A stretch of 64,000 nt of DNA from Yoonia ponticola. Lineage in GTDB: Bacteria; Pseudomonadota; Alphaproteobacteria; Rhodobacterales; Rhodobacteraceae. The notes under the pieces are model-generated. The model was not told the DNA's origin, searched no databases, and was given only the letters and a program-made list of their open reading frames with translations. Where the stretch lies: the NCBI RefSeq assembly GCF_014199395.1, contig NZ_JACIJM010000011.1:32444-96443 (forward strand). The letters run 5' to 3'. The translations under genes were made by a program, and so were the position numbers. Shown in pieces: positions 17,511 to 26,630 of this stretch. Numbering within the stretch: the first letter of the stretch is position 1; each line of letters opens with the position of its first letter.

Positions 17511-17924
17511 CTACCAATTGCCTGCGGCTTCGCAGATCGCTTTGGCCTGAGATCGAAGTTCATTTGCGCGGCGGTTGTAGATGTCCGAGGCTTGCAGCAT
17601 GTCTGAACGGTCCGCATCCGCATGGTTCTCTCGGAAGGTGACTTCGGCTTCGTCCCAAGTTGGGAAGCGTGTGGCGCAGTCGCAGGAACCTGTGTCTACG
17701 ACCCGCCCCATGTTCTGTGCTCGATAGATGTCCTGGACCAAGACGCGTTGGTAGGCGTCTCGCAGCGCCATGTTTTCCATCCAATCGGGCTCGTTTGGGC
17801 GCTCAGAGCAGACATCCGGAATGCCCTCGAGACTGGGGATCAGATTGCGTTCCGCCAGCAAGGGTGGCGCAATCAGGCCCAGAACAATCGTGAGCCAAGT
17901 TAGACGGACAATACGATGCTTCAC
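17511..17924 (-). CDS. periplasmic protein of the virB operon, function unknown
   Basis: The GTG at 17924 overlaps the stop of the previous gene (GTGA), and the product starts with a signal peptide: VKHRIVRLTWLTIVLGLIAP followed by PLLAERN. The mature part (about 110 residues) has four cysteines, including a C-D-C pair (GSCDCATRFP), which may form disulphides in the periplasm. An alternative ATG at 17948 would add eight residues in front of the signal. It lies between virB11 and virB6. The family is not recognised; the position suggests a periplasmic accessory or pilus-assembly factor. Confidence 0.65.
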   Translation of the reverse strand: MKHRIVRLTWLTIVLGLIAPPLLAERNLIPSLEGIPDVCSERPNEPDWMENMALRDAYQRVLVQDIYRAQNMGRVVDTGSCDCATRFPTWDEAEVTFRENHADADRSDMLQASDIYNRRANELRSQAKAICEAAGNW

Positions 17925-18124
17925 CCTTGGCCTCCAACATCTGCGCATTCGGAAGACTCACGTTTCAGGAAAGCCGTGTGCCCGATATTGGCAAATTCGG
18001 ACGAACTGATTGAGACGACCTCCCACCCGATCTGGCCCTTCGCATTCAATGCTGCCTGCATTTCGATCAGGCTGTTTTTACGATCCATCGGGAACGACAG
18101 GATCTCGTATTCATAGGTTGTCAT
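17921..18124 (-). CDS. DUF4177-like small protein in the virB operon
   Basis: A 67-residue protein, MTTYEYEILSFPMDRKNSLI followed by LNAKGQIGWEVVSISSSEF. The pattern 'YEYxxLSFP ... LNxxGxxGWEVVSI' is like DUF4177 proteins, whose role is unknown. Its start overlaps the virB11 stop by four bases (ATGA) and its stop overlaps the next GTG start. No signal peptide is present, so it should stay in the cytoplasm. An adaptor role is possible but not shown. Confidence 0.6.
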   Translation of the reverse strand: MTTYEYEILSFPMDRKNSLIEMQAALNAKGQIGWEVVSISSSEFANIGHTAFLKRESSECADVGGQG

Positions 18125-19107
18125 GCCAATGCTCCAATCTGTTCTTGGCCGGGGAGGTAGAATTCTGTGATGCCGCGCGCGCCATTGTGACGCCCGGTTT
18201 GGATAATTACGTCGATGGAATTTTCGATGTATCGAACCATGTCCGCATAGGTCATCGGGATTTCTGTTTTGAGGGCCGCGATCGCTAATCTCTGCACCGC
18301 CAGTTGCGGGGTTTCGGCATGTAGCGTGGTCATTGATCCGCCGTGACCCGTGTTGATGGCCTCCAGGAAGGTCATGGCCTCTTTGCCGCGCACCTCGCCG
18401 AGAATAATCCGATCCGGCCGCATGCGGAGCGTCGCCGTGAGAAGCACGTCTGCGGTTTGGAACGCTGCATCGCGATTGGCGATAAGCGTCACCACGTTTG
18501 GTTGAGCGGGCAGAAGCTCGGCGGCCTCCTCGATCGTAATGATCCGCTCTTGCGCGCTGACATGGGAGAGAATTTTGCGGGCTGCCACGGTTTTGCCTGT
18601 CGACGTACCACCCGAGACGATCATGTTGAGCCTATTCTCAACGCAAAAGGCCAGCGCATCGTCGATCACGCCGGATGCCACGACTGCGCGCAATTGTTGG
18701 GTTTTCTCCTGCCGCAGTTCTTCGAGTTTGCGCTCCTTGCCAAACAGAAACGACAGCTCAATTTTATCGAGAGAAAGGCTTGAGAAGAACCGCAAGCTGA
18801 TCGACATGGCCGACATGACAGCAGGCGGCGTGATAACCTGCGCGCGGATCGGGCGGTCTTTGTAGGCAATCGAGACCGACACAATTGGCCTGTCCTTGCT
18901 CAAGGTGGTGTTTGCGCTGGAGGCAATCTGATTGCCCAGATCTTTAATGGCAGTCTCCGATAGCCGCTGATCCAGCAAACGCATGAAGTGATCGCCTTGG
19001 AATTCACCCCAGCAGGTGCCGTCCGGATTGATACAAATCTCGATGACATCGTCGCGGGACGCGGCGTCTAGCTTATCAAGTGAGGTTTGAAGATAGCTCA
19101 GCGACAT
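18121..19107 (-). CDS. virB11: VirB11 secretion ATPase
   Basis: A 328-residue hexameric traffic ATPase. Walker A is GGTSTGKT (near residue 166), the Asp-box-like RIITIEEAAEL follows, and Walker B/His-box segments are seen in MRPDRIILGEVRGKEA and NTGHGGSMTTLHAE. The N-terminal 130 residues form the usual N-terminal domain. VirB11 powers pilus biogenesis and substrate transfer from the cytoplasmic face. It begins four bases after the virB10 stop and is coupled to the next small gene by an ATGA overlap. Confidence 0.93.
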   Translation of the reverse strand: MSLSYLQTSLDKLDAASRDDVIEICINPDGTCWGEFQGDHFMRLLDQRLSETAIKDLGNQIASSANTTLSKDRPIVSVSIAYKDRPIRAQVITPPAVMSAMSISLRFFSSLSLDKIELSFLFGKERKLEELRQEKTQQLRAVVASGVIDDALAFCVENRLNMIVSGGTSTGKTVAARKILSHVSAQERIITIEEAAELLPAQPNVVTLIANRDAAFQTADVLLTATLRMRPDRIILGEVRGKEAMTFLEAINTGHGGSMTTLHAETPQLAVQRLAIAALKTEIPMTYADMVRYIENSIDVIIQTGRHNGARGITEFYLPGQEQIGALA

Positions 19108-19111
19108 AGGA

Positions 19112-20506
19112 TCAAAATATCTCTAGATCGCGGTCGACCATGACGGTGACGCGGGCACCTTGGTCGACGTAGATAACGGGACCGATGGAGAGATAGTCGC
19201 TGATCACGCTGTCAGTAGCATCGGCCAGATCATCGCCAACATCCTCAAGAACACCTGCTGTGGCTTCGTCATCTACAGAGGCTGCCGCCGCACTCGGGGC
19301 CGCCGAGATGAGCGAAATCAGAGCTGCTGAGCCAAAGCGTTCCGCAAAGCGGGTGTCGACAAAACCAGTGACGCCGGAGCGTCCCAATTCATCTCCACCA
19401 AAGGAACTGATCTGAATGGTTTGATTGTCTGGAAGAATTATTCGATCCCAAGCGATGGTGACGCGCTGCTGTGCAATATCTAGCCCCGAGCGATAGCGCC
19501 CGATCAGCCGCGACCCGCGTGGGATAAGAAGGCGCGATCCGTCAAAGCTGAAGACATCCTCTGAGACGACCGCGCGGACCTGGCCGGGCAGGGAGCTGTC
19601 GAGTGCGGTTTCCATGACAGCCTGAATCATCGTGCCTTGAATGATGGTGTTTGAAGGGTTGGCAATCACCTGTGCTTGCGTAACGGAGGTCGGTAACGCG
19701 CCGTTAAGAACAAAGTCAGTCACTTCGCCAAATGTGCGCTCGGTAAGCGGTGTCTCATTCGCGCCTGATGTTCCGCCAAATGCAATTGTAGGGGAGGTAA
19801 CGCGGCGATCCTGAAACGCGCGTTCTTCTGCTGCGCGACGCTCAAGATCAGCCATGCGGCGTGCTTCCTCTTCACGGCGCGACCGTTCTGCCTCCCGCGC
19901 AAGGAGGTCTTCCTCGGACGGTCCGATAGGACCCGGCGCAGGCACTGGCCGATTGGCCTCAAGTTGGGCCAACTCCAAGTCCATACGGATTTGTTCCAGC
20001 TCGCGGTCTCGTGCCGCCAATTCGTCCTGAAACAGCTGTTGGGCTGCTTGGGACGCAGTTTGCAAGGCAGCGATCTGAGCTGTTAGCCCATCAATGGCAT
20101 CTGCAGCTGCCGTGTCTTCTTCTACCACCGGTCCCGGCGCATTGCGCAATTCCTCAATCTGGGCCTGGAGGGCAGCCAGTTGCGCAAGAAGCTCCGCGTT
20201 GGGCTCAGAAGACGCCGTCGGGGCTTCGACAATTTGGGTTTCCGGGGCAGGGGGCGGAGGTATGGCTTCGATCGCTCCAAAGCCATCACCCTCGTTTTGA
20301 AACACATCAGGCGTGGCTGTTGGCAAAGCCGTTTCTTCATCTGGTCCGGAGACCATAAAGAGAACGGCGCCACCTGCACCAACGAGTGCGACGACGATGA
20401 GGGCCAGAAGGGGTGATCGTCGTGGCCTAGGTGAACCCCCGCGATTTCCGCCCTTTTCTAGTGCGGCGAGGCGCTTTTCGAGCTCTGCGTCCTTTGTCCC
20501 GCTCAT
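19112..20506 (-). CDS. virB10: VirB10 core-complex protein
   Basis: A 464-residue protein that spans the envelope. Residues 1-25 are cytoplasmic, about 30-50 form one membrane helix (SPLLALIVVALVGAGGAVLF), about 80-235 form a proline-rich then coiled-coil region rich in Q/E/L, and the C-terminal 200 residues match the VirB10/TrbI beta-barrel domain (IIQGTMIQAVMETALDSSLP, LLIPRGSRLIGRY). I start it at ATG 20506, which overlaps the virB9 stop as ATGA. It couples energy from the inner-membrane ATPases to the outer-membrane pore. Confidence 0.9.
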   Translation of the reverse strand: MSGTKDAELEKRLAALEKGGNRGGSPRPRRSPLLALIVVALVGAGGAVLFMVSGPDEETALPTATPDVFQNEGDGFGAIEAIPPPPAPETQIVEAPTASSEPNAELLAQLAALQAQIEELRNAPGPVVEEDTAAADAIDGLTAQIAALQTASQAAQQLFQDELAARDRELEQIRMDLELAQLEANRPVPAPGPIGPSEEDLLAREAERSRREEEARRMADLERRAAEERAFQDRRVTSPTIAFGGTSGANETPLTERTFGEVTDFVLNGALPTSVTQAQVIANPSNTIIQGTMIQAVMETALDSSLPGQVRAVVSEDVFSFDGSRLLIPRGSRLIGRYRSGLDIAQQRVTIAWDRIILPDNQTIQISSFGGDELGRSGVTGFVDTRFAERFGSAALISLISAAPSAAAASVDDEATAGVLEDVGDDLADATDSVISDYLSIGPVIYVDQGARVTVMVDRDLEIF

Positions 20507-21198
20507 GATGGCGCCCCCGCGGGCGGTGTCGCCTGAATACAAACCACATCATCACCGAGCCGCAGCACCCACTGCGAGTTTACGCCTGAGACGCGGATCA
20601 CCCCGTCCTCGATGGCTTGTGTGTTTACCGTCCGCTCGCGGCCACTGGAGGATCGGAAGATGGCTGGCACAGGCGCATTTCGGGCAAACGCGAAATACGT
20701 AAACGTCCCATCATCCCAAACGCGCGTCGGGGTGAACTCGGATTGCGTGCTGGCCCCATAATTATAGTTGGGGGCTTGGCTAGCAATGGCGCGAGTAGGC
20801 CTCGCATCATCATCAGGATAGCGAAACTGAACCACATAGAAGGTGGGGCTTTGGACCTCTTGGACGTTGAAGTAATAGCTGCGCCGATTGGTATAGACGG
20901 TCACATTGGTATGAACGCCGCGTGCGACGGGCTTGATCGCGAAAGCTTGACCGCCAGGCACACCATCGATCTCAAAGCCTTCTGTGTCGCCTGCAATGAT
21001 CGAGCGGATGCTTTCACCTTCTCCAAATTCTACAGTGGTCACATGGGTGAGGGACACGTTGAGGCGATAGATCTGTGCCTCTTGATATGTGGCCAATCGA
21101 ACGCGACTGTCATTGGGTCCGCCACGCGGAATGGCTTCAGCAATGGCCAAACTCGGCACCACGGCAAGCATGAGAATACTGAGCAACTTTGTAAGCAA
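20503..21198 (-). CDS. virB9: VirB9 core-complex protein
   Basis: A 231-residue periplasmic protein that forms the outer-membrane ring with VirB7 and VirB10. The likely start is TTG 21198, right after the virB8 stop, with GGAG eight bases upstream. It gives a signal peptide ending at SLAIAEA. The body carries typical VirB9 segments: RVRLATYQEAQIYRLNV, FAIKPVARGVHTNVTVYTNR and the C-terminal TRVWDDGTFTYFAF. The frame remains open far upstream across virB8 in another frame, but that part is not VirB9. Confidence 0.88.
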   Translation of the reverse strand: MLTKLLSILMLAVVPSLAIAEAIPRGGPNDSRVRLATYQEAQIYRLNVSLTHVTTVEFGEGESIRSIIAGDTEGFEIDGVPGGQAFAIKPVARGVHTNVTVYTNRRSYYFNVQEVQSPTFYVVQFRYPDDDARPTRAIASQAPNYNYGASTQSEFTPTRVWDDGTFTYFAFARNAPVPAIFRSSSGRERTVNTQAIEDGVIRVSGVNSQWVLRLGDDVVCIQATPPAGAPS

Positions 21199-21199
21199 A

Positions 21200-21853
21200 C
21201 TAATTCTCCAATCTGTCGGAGCGGATGGAATATTCCAACACGGTGAAGCCAAAGGGGTTGGACCAAACCTGATCGATGGAGCGGCTGGCCTCGGGGCGGA
21301 ACTCAAAGAGCAGCGTGGCGGTGAACAGGCCGGTCTGGACGCCATTGATGGAGTTGAGGCGCTTGCGCAGACGGACCGTGGCGCGATTGATGCCGATCCG
21401 GTTGATGCTGAGAACTTCGACATCCAACCGGCCGCTCGTGCCATAAAGCGTGGGCGGATAGTCCGCATTGGCACTGTTCCAGATTTGGCGCAGTGAAGCT
21501 TCCGCTGCGCCGTCCGAGCGACGCAGCACACTACGGACCCGGACATCGTTGTCGAGTTGGTTGTAGACCTCGCGATCACTGATGTAGCGGAACACTTCCG
21601 CCTCAATGATGGCTTGGTTCTCTGTGACGGTCGTTGCTCCGACTGAGGCTTCTGGCAGTGCAAAGCCAGTCGATGGATCGTAAGGGACAACGACGGGCGG
21701 CGGATCAATATCGAGGATCGAGACAGCCGCAGCACTCAGACACCCCAGAATACCAAAGATGAGGCCAATCAAGCCAAGCCGCTGCCAGAGCCGTTCGCGG
21801 CGCAGCGCGCCGTACACCAGCTCTTCTTCAATGATTTCTTGTTCACTCGCCAC
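21200..21853 (-). CDS. virB8: VirB8 inner-membrane subunit
   Basis: A 217-residue bitopic protein: a short cytoplasmic start (MASEQEIIEEELVYGALRRER), one membrane helix (about residues 25-47, LGLIGLIFGILGCLSAAAVS) and a periplasmic NTF2-like domain with YNQLDNDVRVRSVLRRSD and a 'RINRATVRLRKR'-like strand. This matches VirB8/TrbF, which scaffolds the channel. It begins 10 bases after the virB5-like gene and ends two bases before the presumed virB9 TTG start. Confidence 0.9.
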   Translation of the reverse strand: MASEQEIIEEELVYGALRRERLWQRLGLIGLIFGILGCLSAAAVSILDIDPPPVVVPYDPSTGFALPEASVGATTVTENQAIIEAEVFRYISDREVYNQLDNDVRVRSVLRRSDGAAEASLRQIWNSANADYPPTLYGTSGRLDVEVLSINRIGINRATVRLRKRLNSINGVQTGLFTATLLFEFRPEASRSIDQVWSNPFGFTVLEYSIRSDRLEN

Positions 21854-21863
21854 GCATCACACC

Positions 21864-22679
21864 TCAATCTGCATTGAGGTCAGGCAAGGTGAAATCCATG
21901 AACCGCTGCTCTTCGGCGATGGTCGCGGCATCGATCACGCCACCGGTGCCGTCACCTACGGTTTGAATGGCTTCAAGCTGCCACATGGCGACTAGTGCAA
22001 TCGCAAGTTCCGCCGTCACGCGCGTGTTGAGATCGACGCTTTCCTTCAACTCATCCATGTCATCGATAAGGCCAACGAGCCGGTCCACGCGTTCGAGAGA
22101 TTGTCCCGCATCGCCATAGCTGTTTTGCGCTGCGGCTGAGACAAGCGCGCCAGTCGTGGCTTGGGTCGCGATGCGATTGGCACCTGGATTGCCGCTCGCG
22201 GCCATTTCCGAGAGCGTATCGTCATCAAAGCCGAGATCGGCCAGAACACGGTCCATCTGAGTTTCGATCTCGCCCGCGCCGGAGCCGGAGAGGCCGGAGA
22301 AATCCCCCGTCTTGATCGCCTCGATGGTCGCGAGGATGTCTCCGAATTCCTGATCCAAAAGGCCGTTCAACTCTTCTTCCATCTGCGTCCGGATAATTTC
22401 CGGAAGTTCAGCAAGGCGGGTCAGGGCTTCATAGGTGCGTTGCAACTCCGCGAGTTGGTCGGTGAGTGTGGCGAGCTGTTCGCGCAACTGGGTCAGTTGT
22501 TCGTTTTGCAGGATCTCATCTTCGATCATCTGCCGAAGCTGCTGGATATTTTGAGCAATATTCTGGGTGTCGACCACAGGAACACCTTGCGCGAAGACCG
22601 AGGTAGGCGACGCCGCGTGGAACCCCATAGCAAGCGTACCAACTAAAGCAGTCTTTAAGAACCATTTGGATTGATGCAT
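21864..22679 (-). CDS. virB5: VirB5/TrbJ-like minor pilus subunit
   Basis: A 271-residue exported protein with a signal peptide ending near TSVFAQG. The mature part starts with QNIAQNIQQLRQMIEDEILQ and a long coiled coil (residues 40-110), then a helical bundle ending in ALVAMWQLEAIQ and EEQRFMDFTLPDL. This fits the VirB5/TrbJ class of pilus-tip proteins. Its first and last segments (QGVP-VVDTQN..., EE...FMDFTL) resemble the ends of the neighbouring transglycosylase, suggesting shared descent of those regions. The start is an ATG overlapping the preceding stop. Confidence 0.78.
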   Translation of the reverse strand: MHQSKWFLKTALVGTLAMGFHAASPTSVFAQGVPVVDTQNIAQNIQQLRQMIEDEILQNEQLTQLREQLATLTDQLAELQRTYEALTRLAELPEIIRTQMEEELNGLLDQEFGDILATIEAIKTGDFSGLSGSGAGEIETQMDRVLADLGFDDDTLSEMAASGNPGANRIATQATTGALVSAAAQNSYGDAGQSLERVDRLVGLIDDMDELKESVDLNTRVTAELAIALVAMWQLEAIQTVGDGTGGVIDAATIAEEQRFMDFTLPDLNAD

Positions 22680-23833
22680 CAGTCCAACTCCTCGATTGTA
22701 AAATTCATAAAGTTGCCCTCGGCCTTGCGGGCGGAGGCTTGGGCCAGTTCTTCTGCACTCAAGACGCGCGTTCTTGCTGCCTGCAATCGAACGCGGGCTG
22801 CGACCAGCCGCACAAGTTCCGCGCGGGCGTAGGTGTTAAGCGCCATGCTTTCCTGCACATCCTCCGTCTCGGAAATACGCTCGACAATGTCATGGACACG
22901 CAGGGCCGCCTGTCTGATCGCAGCAGGGGAATTGTTTCCGTAGAAAGCAGCGCCATGCCCGGTGATCGAGAGATTGGCATTGGCCAGTAGCGCTGGATCG
23001 ATAGTGCCCAAGGCTTCGATACCGCCAATCCTGCTGAGATAGAGATTGTAGCGTTCGGGGATGACAGTGACGTAGTGCTGTGTTTCTCGAAACGGGGGCA
23101 CGCCGCTGTACTCAAAGACCCTTCCAGGACCAGCATTGTAGGCGGCAAGCGCGTTGATGATATTGCCGTCAAAGGTGTTGAGTTGCGTGGCCAAATACCG
23201 CGCGCCGCCATGCACTTGCAGATAGGGGCTGTCATAGTAGGCAGGATTGATGCCGAGGTCGCTCGCGGTGCCCGGCATAATTTGGGTGAGACCAAACGCG
23301 CCAACGGGAGAACGCGCACCGATGGTAAAACGACTTTCCTGCCAGATTAGGGCCTGCAGAAGGGCGCGCCATTGGACGGAAGAAAGTCCGGCGCGCCCGA
23401 CACCCGCAAAGCCGCTGGTCTCTTGAGCGACGCGGATAATGAGTTGTTCGATATTCTGGGCCGCATCGCCAAACATCTGCGTCCCCGCGGGATTGGGATC
23501 AATCGCGCCTGAGCCATAGACGGCCTCTACCGACCGGGAAGGATCACCACTGCCAGAGTCCAAACCGGACACCATCGCGGGCAGGCCTTGGCCGCCAAAG
23601 CTTGATTGGGCGTCGAGAATGCGCGCCAGCGTTTCCAATTGCTCGCGCTCGATCTCGGCAATGAGTTCGCGCACGTTTAGCTTGTCGGCTTGGGTCGCAA
23701 GATCGACGTCACGATCACCGGTTTCCACGATGTCGCGTACGGTCAGCCCGTTATCGACCGTTGGCACGCCTTGAGCGAAGGCGAGACCGGGCAGCAAAGA
23801 CACGCAGAGGATATGAGCGAGCTTAGACAGCAA
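22679..23833 (-). CDS. VirB1-like lytic transglycosylase with VirB5-like flanks
   Basis: A 384-residue exported protein. A TTG at 23833 has GGAGG six bases upstream and yields a signal peptide ending LAFAQG; a GTG at 23839 is the alternative. Residues about 150-280 form a lytic transglycosylase domain: IWQESRFTIGARSPVGAFGLTQ contains the catalytic Glu, then GGARYLATQL and ALAAYNAGPGRV. The N-terminal 120 residues and the C-terminal tail (LNTYARAELVRLVAARVRLQ ... NFMNFTIEEL) resemble the VirB5-like neighbour. It probably opens peptidoglycan for the channel. A second transglycosylase starts the operon. Confidence 0.8.
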   Translation of the reverse strand: MLSKLAHILCVSLLPGLAFAQGVPTVDNGLTVRDIVETGDRDVDLATQADKLNVRELIAEIEREQLETLARILDAQSSFGGQGLPAMVSGLDSGSGDPSRSVEAVYGSGAIDPNPAGTQMFGDAAQNIEQLIIRVAQETSGFAGVGRAGLSSVQWRALLQALIWQESRFTIGARSPVGAFGLTQIMPGTASDLGINPAYYDSPYLQVHGGARYLATQLNTFDGNIINALAAYNAGPGRVFEYSGVPPFRETQHYVTVIPERYNLYLSRIGGIEALGTIDPALLANANLSITGHGAAFYGNNSPAAIRQAALRVHDIVERISETEDVQESMALNTYARAELVRLVAARVRLQAARTRVLSAEELAQASARKAEGNFMNFTIEELD

Positions 23834-23990
23834 TGTCACCCTCCAAAGGGCCAAGAGGCGTGAAGGTGCAATTGGGATCAACCGGTGCAACTGCTGCAAG
23901 GAACGTGAAGCAATTGGCATGTGGCTCTTGGTATTGTGCGCAGGAAGCGAGGACGCCGAAAATGGCGAGAAGGATCAGTGGTCGTGTCAT
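23823..23990 (-). CDS. VirB7-like lipoprotein
   Basis: A 55-residue protein with a GGAGATTATC-ATG start at 23990, reading MTRPLILLAIFGVLASCAQY and continuing QEPHANCFTFLAAVAPVDPN to the end GPLEGDIAV. LASC is a lipobox, so Cys17 should be lipidated after signal cleavage, as in VirB7, which anchors VirB9 at the outer membrane. Two further cysteines may form a disulphide. The start overlaps the virB4 stop (ATGA) and the stop overlaps the transglycosylase start. The position in the operon and lipobox support the VirB7 role, although sequence similarity in this family is weak. Confidence 0.75.
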   Translation of the reverse strand: MTRPLILLAIFGVLASCAQYQEPHANCFTFLAAVAPVDPNCTFTPLGPLEGDIAV

Positions 23991-26362
23991 GATAATCTCC
24001 AGAAATCAGATCGGTCGCGGTAATCGGCCCCGACAAGCGCCTCGCCTTTTTCCATGCCACCGAGGATGGTGAGGTTGTGGCCAAGTGCGCTGAGATCGGC
24101 ATCAACCACTATCGATCCTTGGTCGTCGCAAATAAGCGCCAGCCGCGAATTGCTGCCCGTGTTCAGCAACACGTCGAGTTCTTTCTCGAAAAGGTTCAGC
24201 ATGGCGTAGTCAGACGCATGGGCGCGGATGTTAGGGAGCAGGATTTGGGTAGGGACCGCTTCGACGATGGTCTTGCCGGTGCGCGTGCGTTCCAGCTGGC
24301 TGGCATATTGCGTCATCATCACAGCTACGGTGTTTTGCTTGCGCGCCGTCACCAGCCAGTTCGAAAGCCGCTCTGCGAAATACGCGTTATCGAGGGCCTT
24401 CCAGGCCTCATCAATGACGATGATTGTGGGGCGGCGGTCTTCGATTTCGCGCTCAACGCGGCGAAACAGATAGCTGAGCACGGCCATGCGTTCTTTCTCG
24501 GACTCTGAATCTAGAATGCCAGTAAGATCAAACCCGACCACATCGCCTTCCAGAGAAAACGTGTCTTTCAAGGATTGGCCAAATATCCAGCCATAGCGAC
24601 CATCGCTGGTCCACTCGAGCAGTCGTTGTTGCAGATCGCCGCCATCATCGGTGGAGACAAAGAGCGAGGCAAAGTCTTTCCAATTGCGTAGGGCAGGGTC
24701 GGTGGCGTTCGCGTTCTGACGCACAACCTCCTGAATGCGATTGGTTTGGTTCGGCGTGAGGGGTTTGTCCGAGCGATAGAGCAGGGTGGCCAGCCAGTCC
24801 GAGAGCCAAGCCGTGCCGCGATCGTCAACTTCTGTCCAAAGCGGATTGAGTCCGGTGGCTTGTCCGGCCTTCAATGCCGCATAGCTTCCTCCGTTGGCGC
24901 GGACCGCCATCTCCATACCAAGTCGGTAATCAAAGACGAAGATCCGCGCGCCTGCTCGACGGGCTTGGGTCATGAGAAAGGCCGAGAGCACGGATTTGCC
25001 CGATCCGGGCCGTCCCATGATCAGGGTATGGCCGCTGGTTGGCTCTTTGTCTGGGCTGCCTTGCTCGTGATAAGAAAACCGATAAGCACTTTGCTCGGGC
25101 GTGGGGAGCATGGTGATCACCTTGCCCCAGGGCACGTCATCGGCCTTCTTGCCGAGCTGCGTGCGATGGAACGCGGCAAAATCCGCGAAGTTGCGGTTGG
25201 TGATGGCACTAGCGCGCACGCGCTTGGGTTGGTTGCCCGGATGTTGGCTGAGGTAGTGCGCCTTTGCGGCCACTCGCTCGCCGATCATCTTCACGCCCTC
25301 AGCAGCGGCGGCGTTGACGATCTCGGCGCTCAGGGTCTGCAGCTCATCAAGCGTGTCGCAGAAGATCGTCACGACCATGTGGTGCTCGCCGAAGCTTTGG
25401 CGTTTGGCTTCAAGATCATCGGCGGCGATATCCAGCGCTTCCATCAGTGACAAGGCGGCGTCCTGTGACGCCTGCATCTGCCGTTTCTGGCGCTTGATCC
25501 GGCCCGCCATAAGGTTGGAATTGATTGGTGTGAATGAATGGGTGACGATCATGTCGACAGGCAGGTTCAGCATGTCGAACATCGTGCAGAATGTGGCCTC
25601 GGAATATTCGCCGATGGTGAAACTTTTGCCGTAGCGATGGCCAACGACGCCTTCGGATAGCTCGAAGTGATCCTCTAAAAACGTCACACGGGTGTTGGCC
25701 ACGTTGAACGATAGGAAACCGTAGGTGCTGGCTGGAAAAAGCGGCAGTTCCTGACCGGTATTGAGCGCCCCGAGGAACCCAACCAGTTCACCAGACTTCG
25801 CCGACAGCACGCGCGGTTTGAGATCAGCCAGCCCCGAGGCAAAGACATTCACGGCCTCGTTCAGCCGTCGAAGGCGTTTTTGTGTTTCTTCTTTGAAGCG
25901 CTCAGGTGCGCTGCGATTGAGAAATGGAAGAAAACTCTTGGACGGCGGACGGTGCATGACTGTGAGCGTCAGTGTTTTGTCGCGCAGCCCGCTGGTCGCC
26001 AGCTTCTCGCGCCACTGGCGATCCACGTCCCCTGCAAAACTTTCGGCGCGCACGGGTTCAAGCCCCGGGGCAATCGCTTTTGAGACCTTATGCACGTAAT
26101 AGCTGAACTCTGGACCTAGCTGCGCAACGATACGTGCAAAGAGGGCCGTAATCTTGTCGAGGTAGGCATCATCAGTTGTGTAACTGTTGACCCCATCCAA
26201 GCGGATGCATTGGAATAGTTCGTTCACCCGCGTGCGCACCGTTTGGTCATCGACCAAACTGACGTAGGGCAGCATATGCGCGAGGCGCGTTTCTCGGGCA
26301 TACCAGTCCGGCGTCAGGGTGCGGGGATCGAGGGCTTCGTCGCCGGCTTCGTCACGGGGCAT
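23987..26362 (-). CDS. virB4: VirB4 secretion ATPase
   Basis: A 791-residue ATPase, the largest energy-supplying subunit of the channel. Walker A is MGRPGSGKSVLSAF (near residue 450), Walker B is TIIVIDEAWKALDN (near 640), and MMTQYASQLERT and LPNIRAHASDYAML follow as in the VirB4/TraB C-terminal domain. The N-terminal 200 residues are the CagE/TrbE-like part. I prefer ATG 26362 (GGGGA seven bases upstream) over ATG 26377, which lacks a site. It overlaps the virB3 end and its own stop overlaps the VirB7-like start. Confidence 0.92.
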   Translation of the reverse strand: MPRDEAGDEALDPRTLTPDWYARETRLAHMLPYVSLVDDQTVRTRVNELFQCIRLDGVNSYTTDDAYLDKITALFARIVAQLGPEFSYYVHKVSKAIAPGLEPVRAESFAGDVDRQWREKLATSGLRDKTLTLTVMHRPPSKSFLPFLNRSAPERFKEETQKRLRRLNEAVNVFASGLADLKPRVLSAKSGELVGFLGALNTGQELPLFPASTYGFLSFNVANTRVTFLEDHFELSEGVVGHRYGKSFTIGEYSEATFCTMFDMLNLPVDMIVTHSFTPINSNLMAGRIKRQKRQMQASQDAALSLMEALDIAADDLEAKRQSFGEHHMVVTIFCDTLDELQTLSAEIVNAAAAEGVKMIGERVAAKAHYLSQHPGNQPKRVRASAITNRNFADFAAFHRTQLGKKADDVPWGKVITMLPTPEQSAYRFSYHEQGSPDKEPTSGHTLIMGRPGSGKSVLSAFLMTQARRAGARIFVFDYRLGMEMAVRANGGSYAALKAGQATGLNPLWTEVDDRGTAWLSDWLATLLYRSDKPLTPNQTNRIQEVVRQNANATDPALRNWKDFASLFVSTDDGGDLQQRLLEWTSDGRYGWIFGQSLKDTFSLEGDVVGFDLTGILDSESEKERMAVLSYLFRRVEREIEDRRPTIIVIDEAWKALDNAYFAERLSNWLVTARKQNTVAVMMTQYASQLERTRTGKTIVEAVPTQILLPNIRAHASDYAMLNLFEKELDVLLNTGSNSRLALICDDQGSIVVDADLSALGHNLTILGGMEKGEALVGADYRDRSDFWRLS

Positions 26363-26630
26363 AGCTGTCCCCACCATGAACTTGCCGGTTTCGGGTGGGC
26401 GGTGTTTCCTGCAGCGCCGTCATCATCACGTCGATAAAGCGGGGATCCCAATCGGCAGCTTTCCAAAGGGCGGGATAGAGCAAGATCGCAACCCCAAGGA
26501 TCACGATGTGCTGGACCCATACGAACAGCAACACCGAGCCAAAGAGCCAGACCATCGCATACATGATGGGCAGGCCCAGTAACTTCGGCGGGCGCACAAG
26601 GCCGAGGAAAAGAGGCGAGCGCTCAGCCAC
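26352..26630 (-). CDS. virB3: VirB3 inner-membrane subunit
   Basis: A 92-residue protein starting at GTG 26630 inside the end of virB2: VAERSPLFLGLVRPPKLLGL, then two hydrophobic segments (about residues 20-40 and 43-62). 'SPLFLGLVRPPKLLGLP' is the conserved VirB3 opening. VirB3 works with VirB4 in pilus assembly. The frame continues upstream, but GTG 26630 gives the family-typical length and couples translation with virB2. Confidence 0.88.
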   Translation of the reverse strand: MAERSPLFLGLVRPPKLLGLPIMYAMVWLFGSVLLFVWVQHIVILGVAILLYPALWKAADWDPRFIDVMMTALQETPPTRNRQVHGGDSYAP

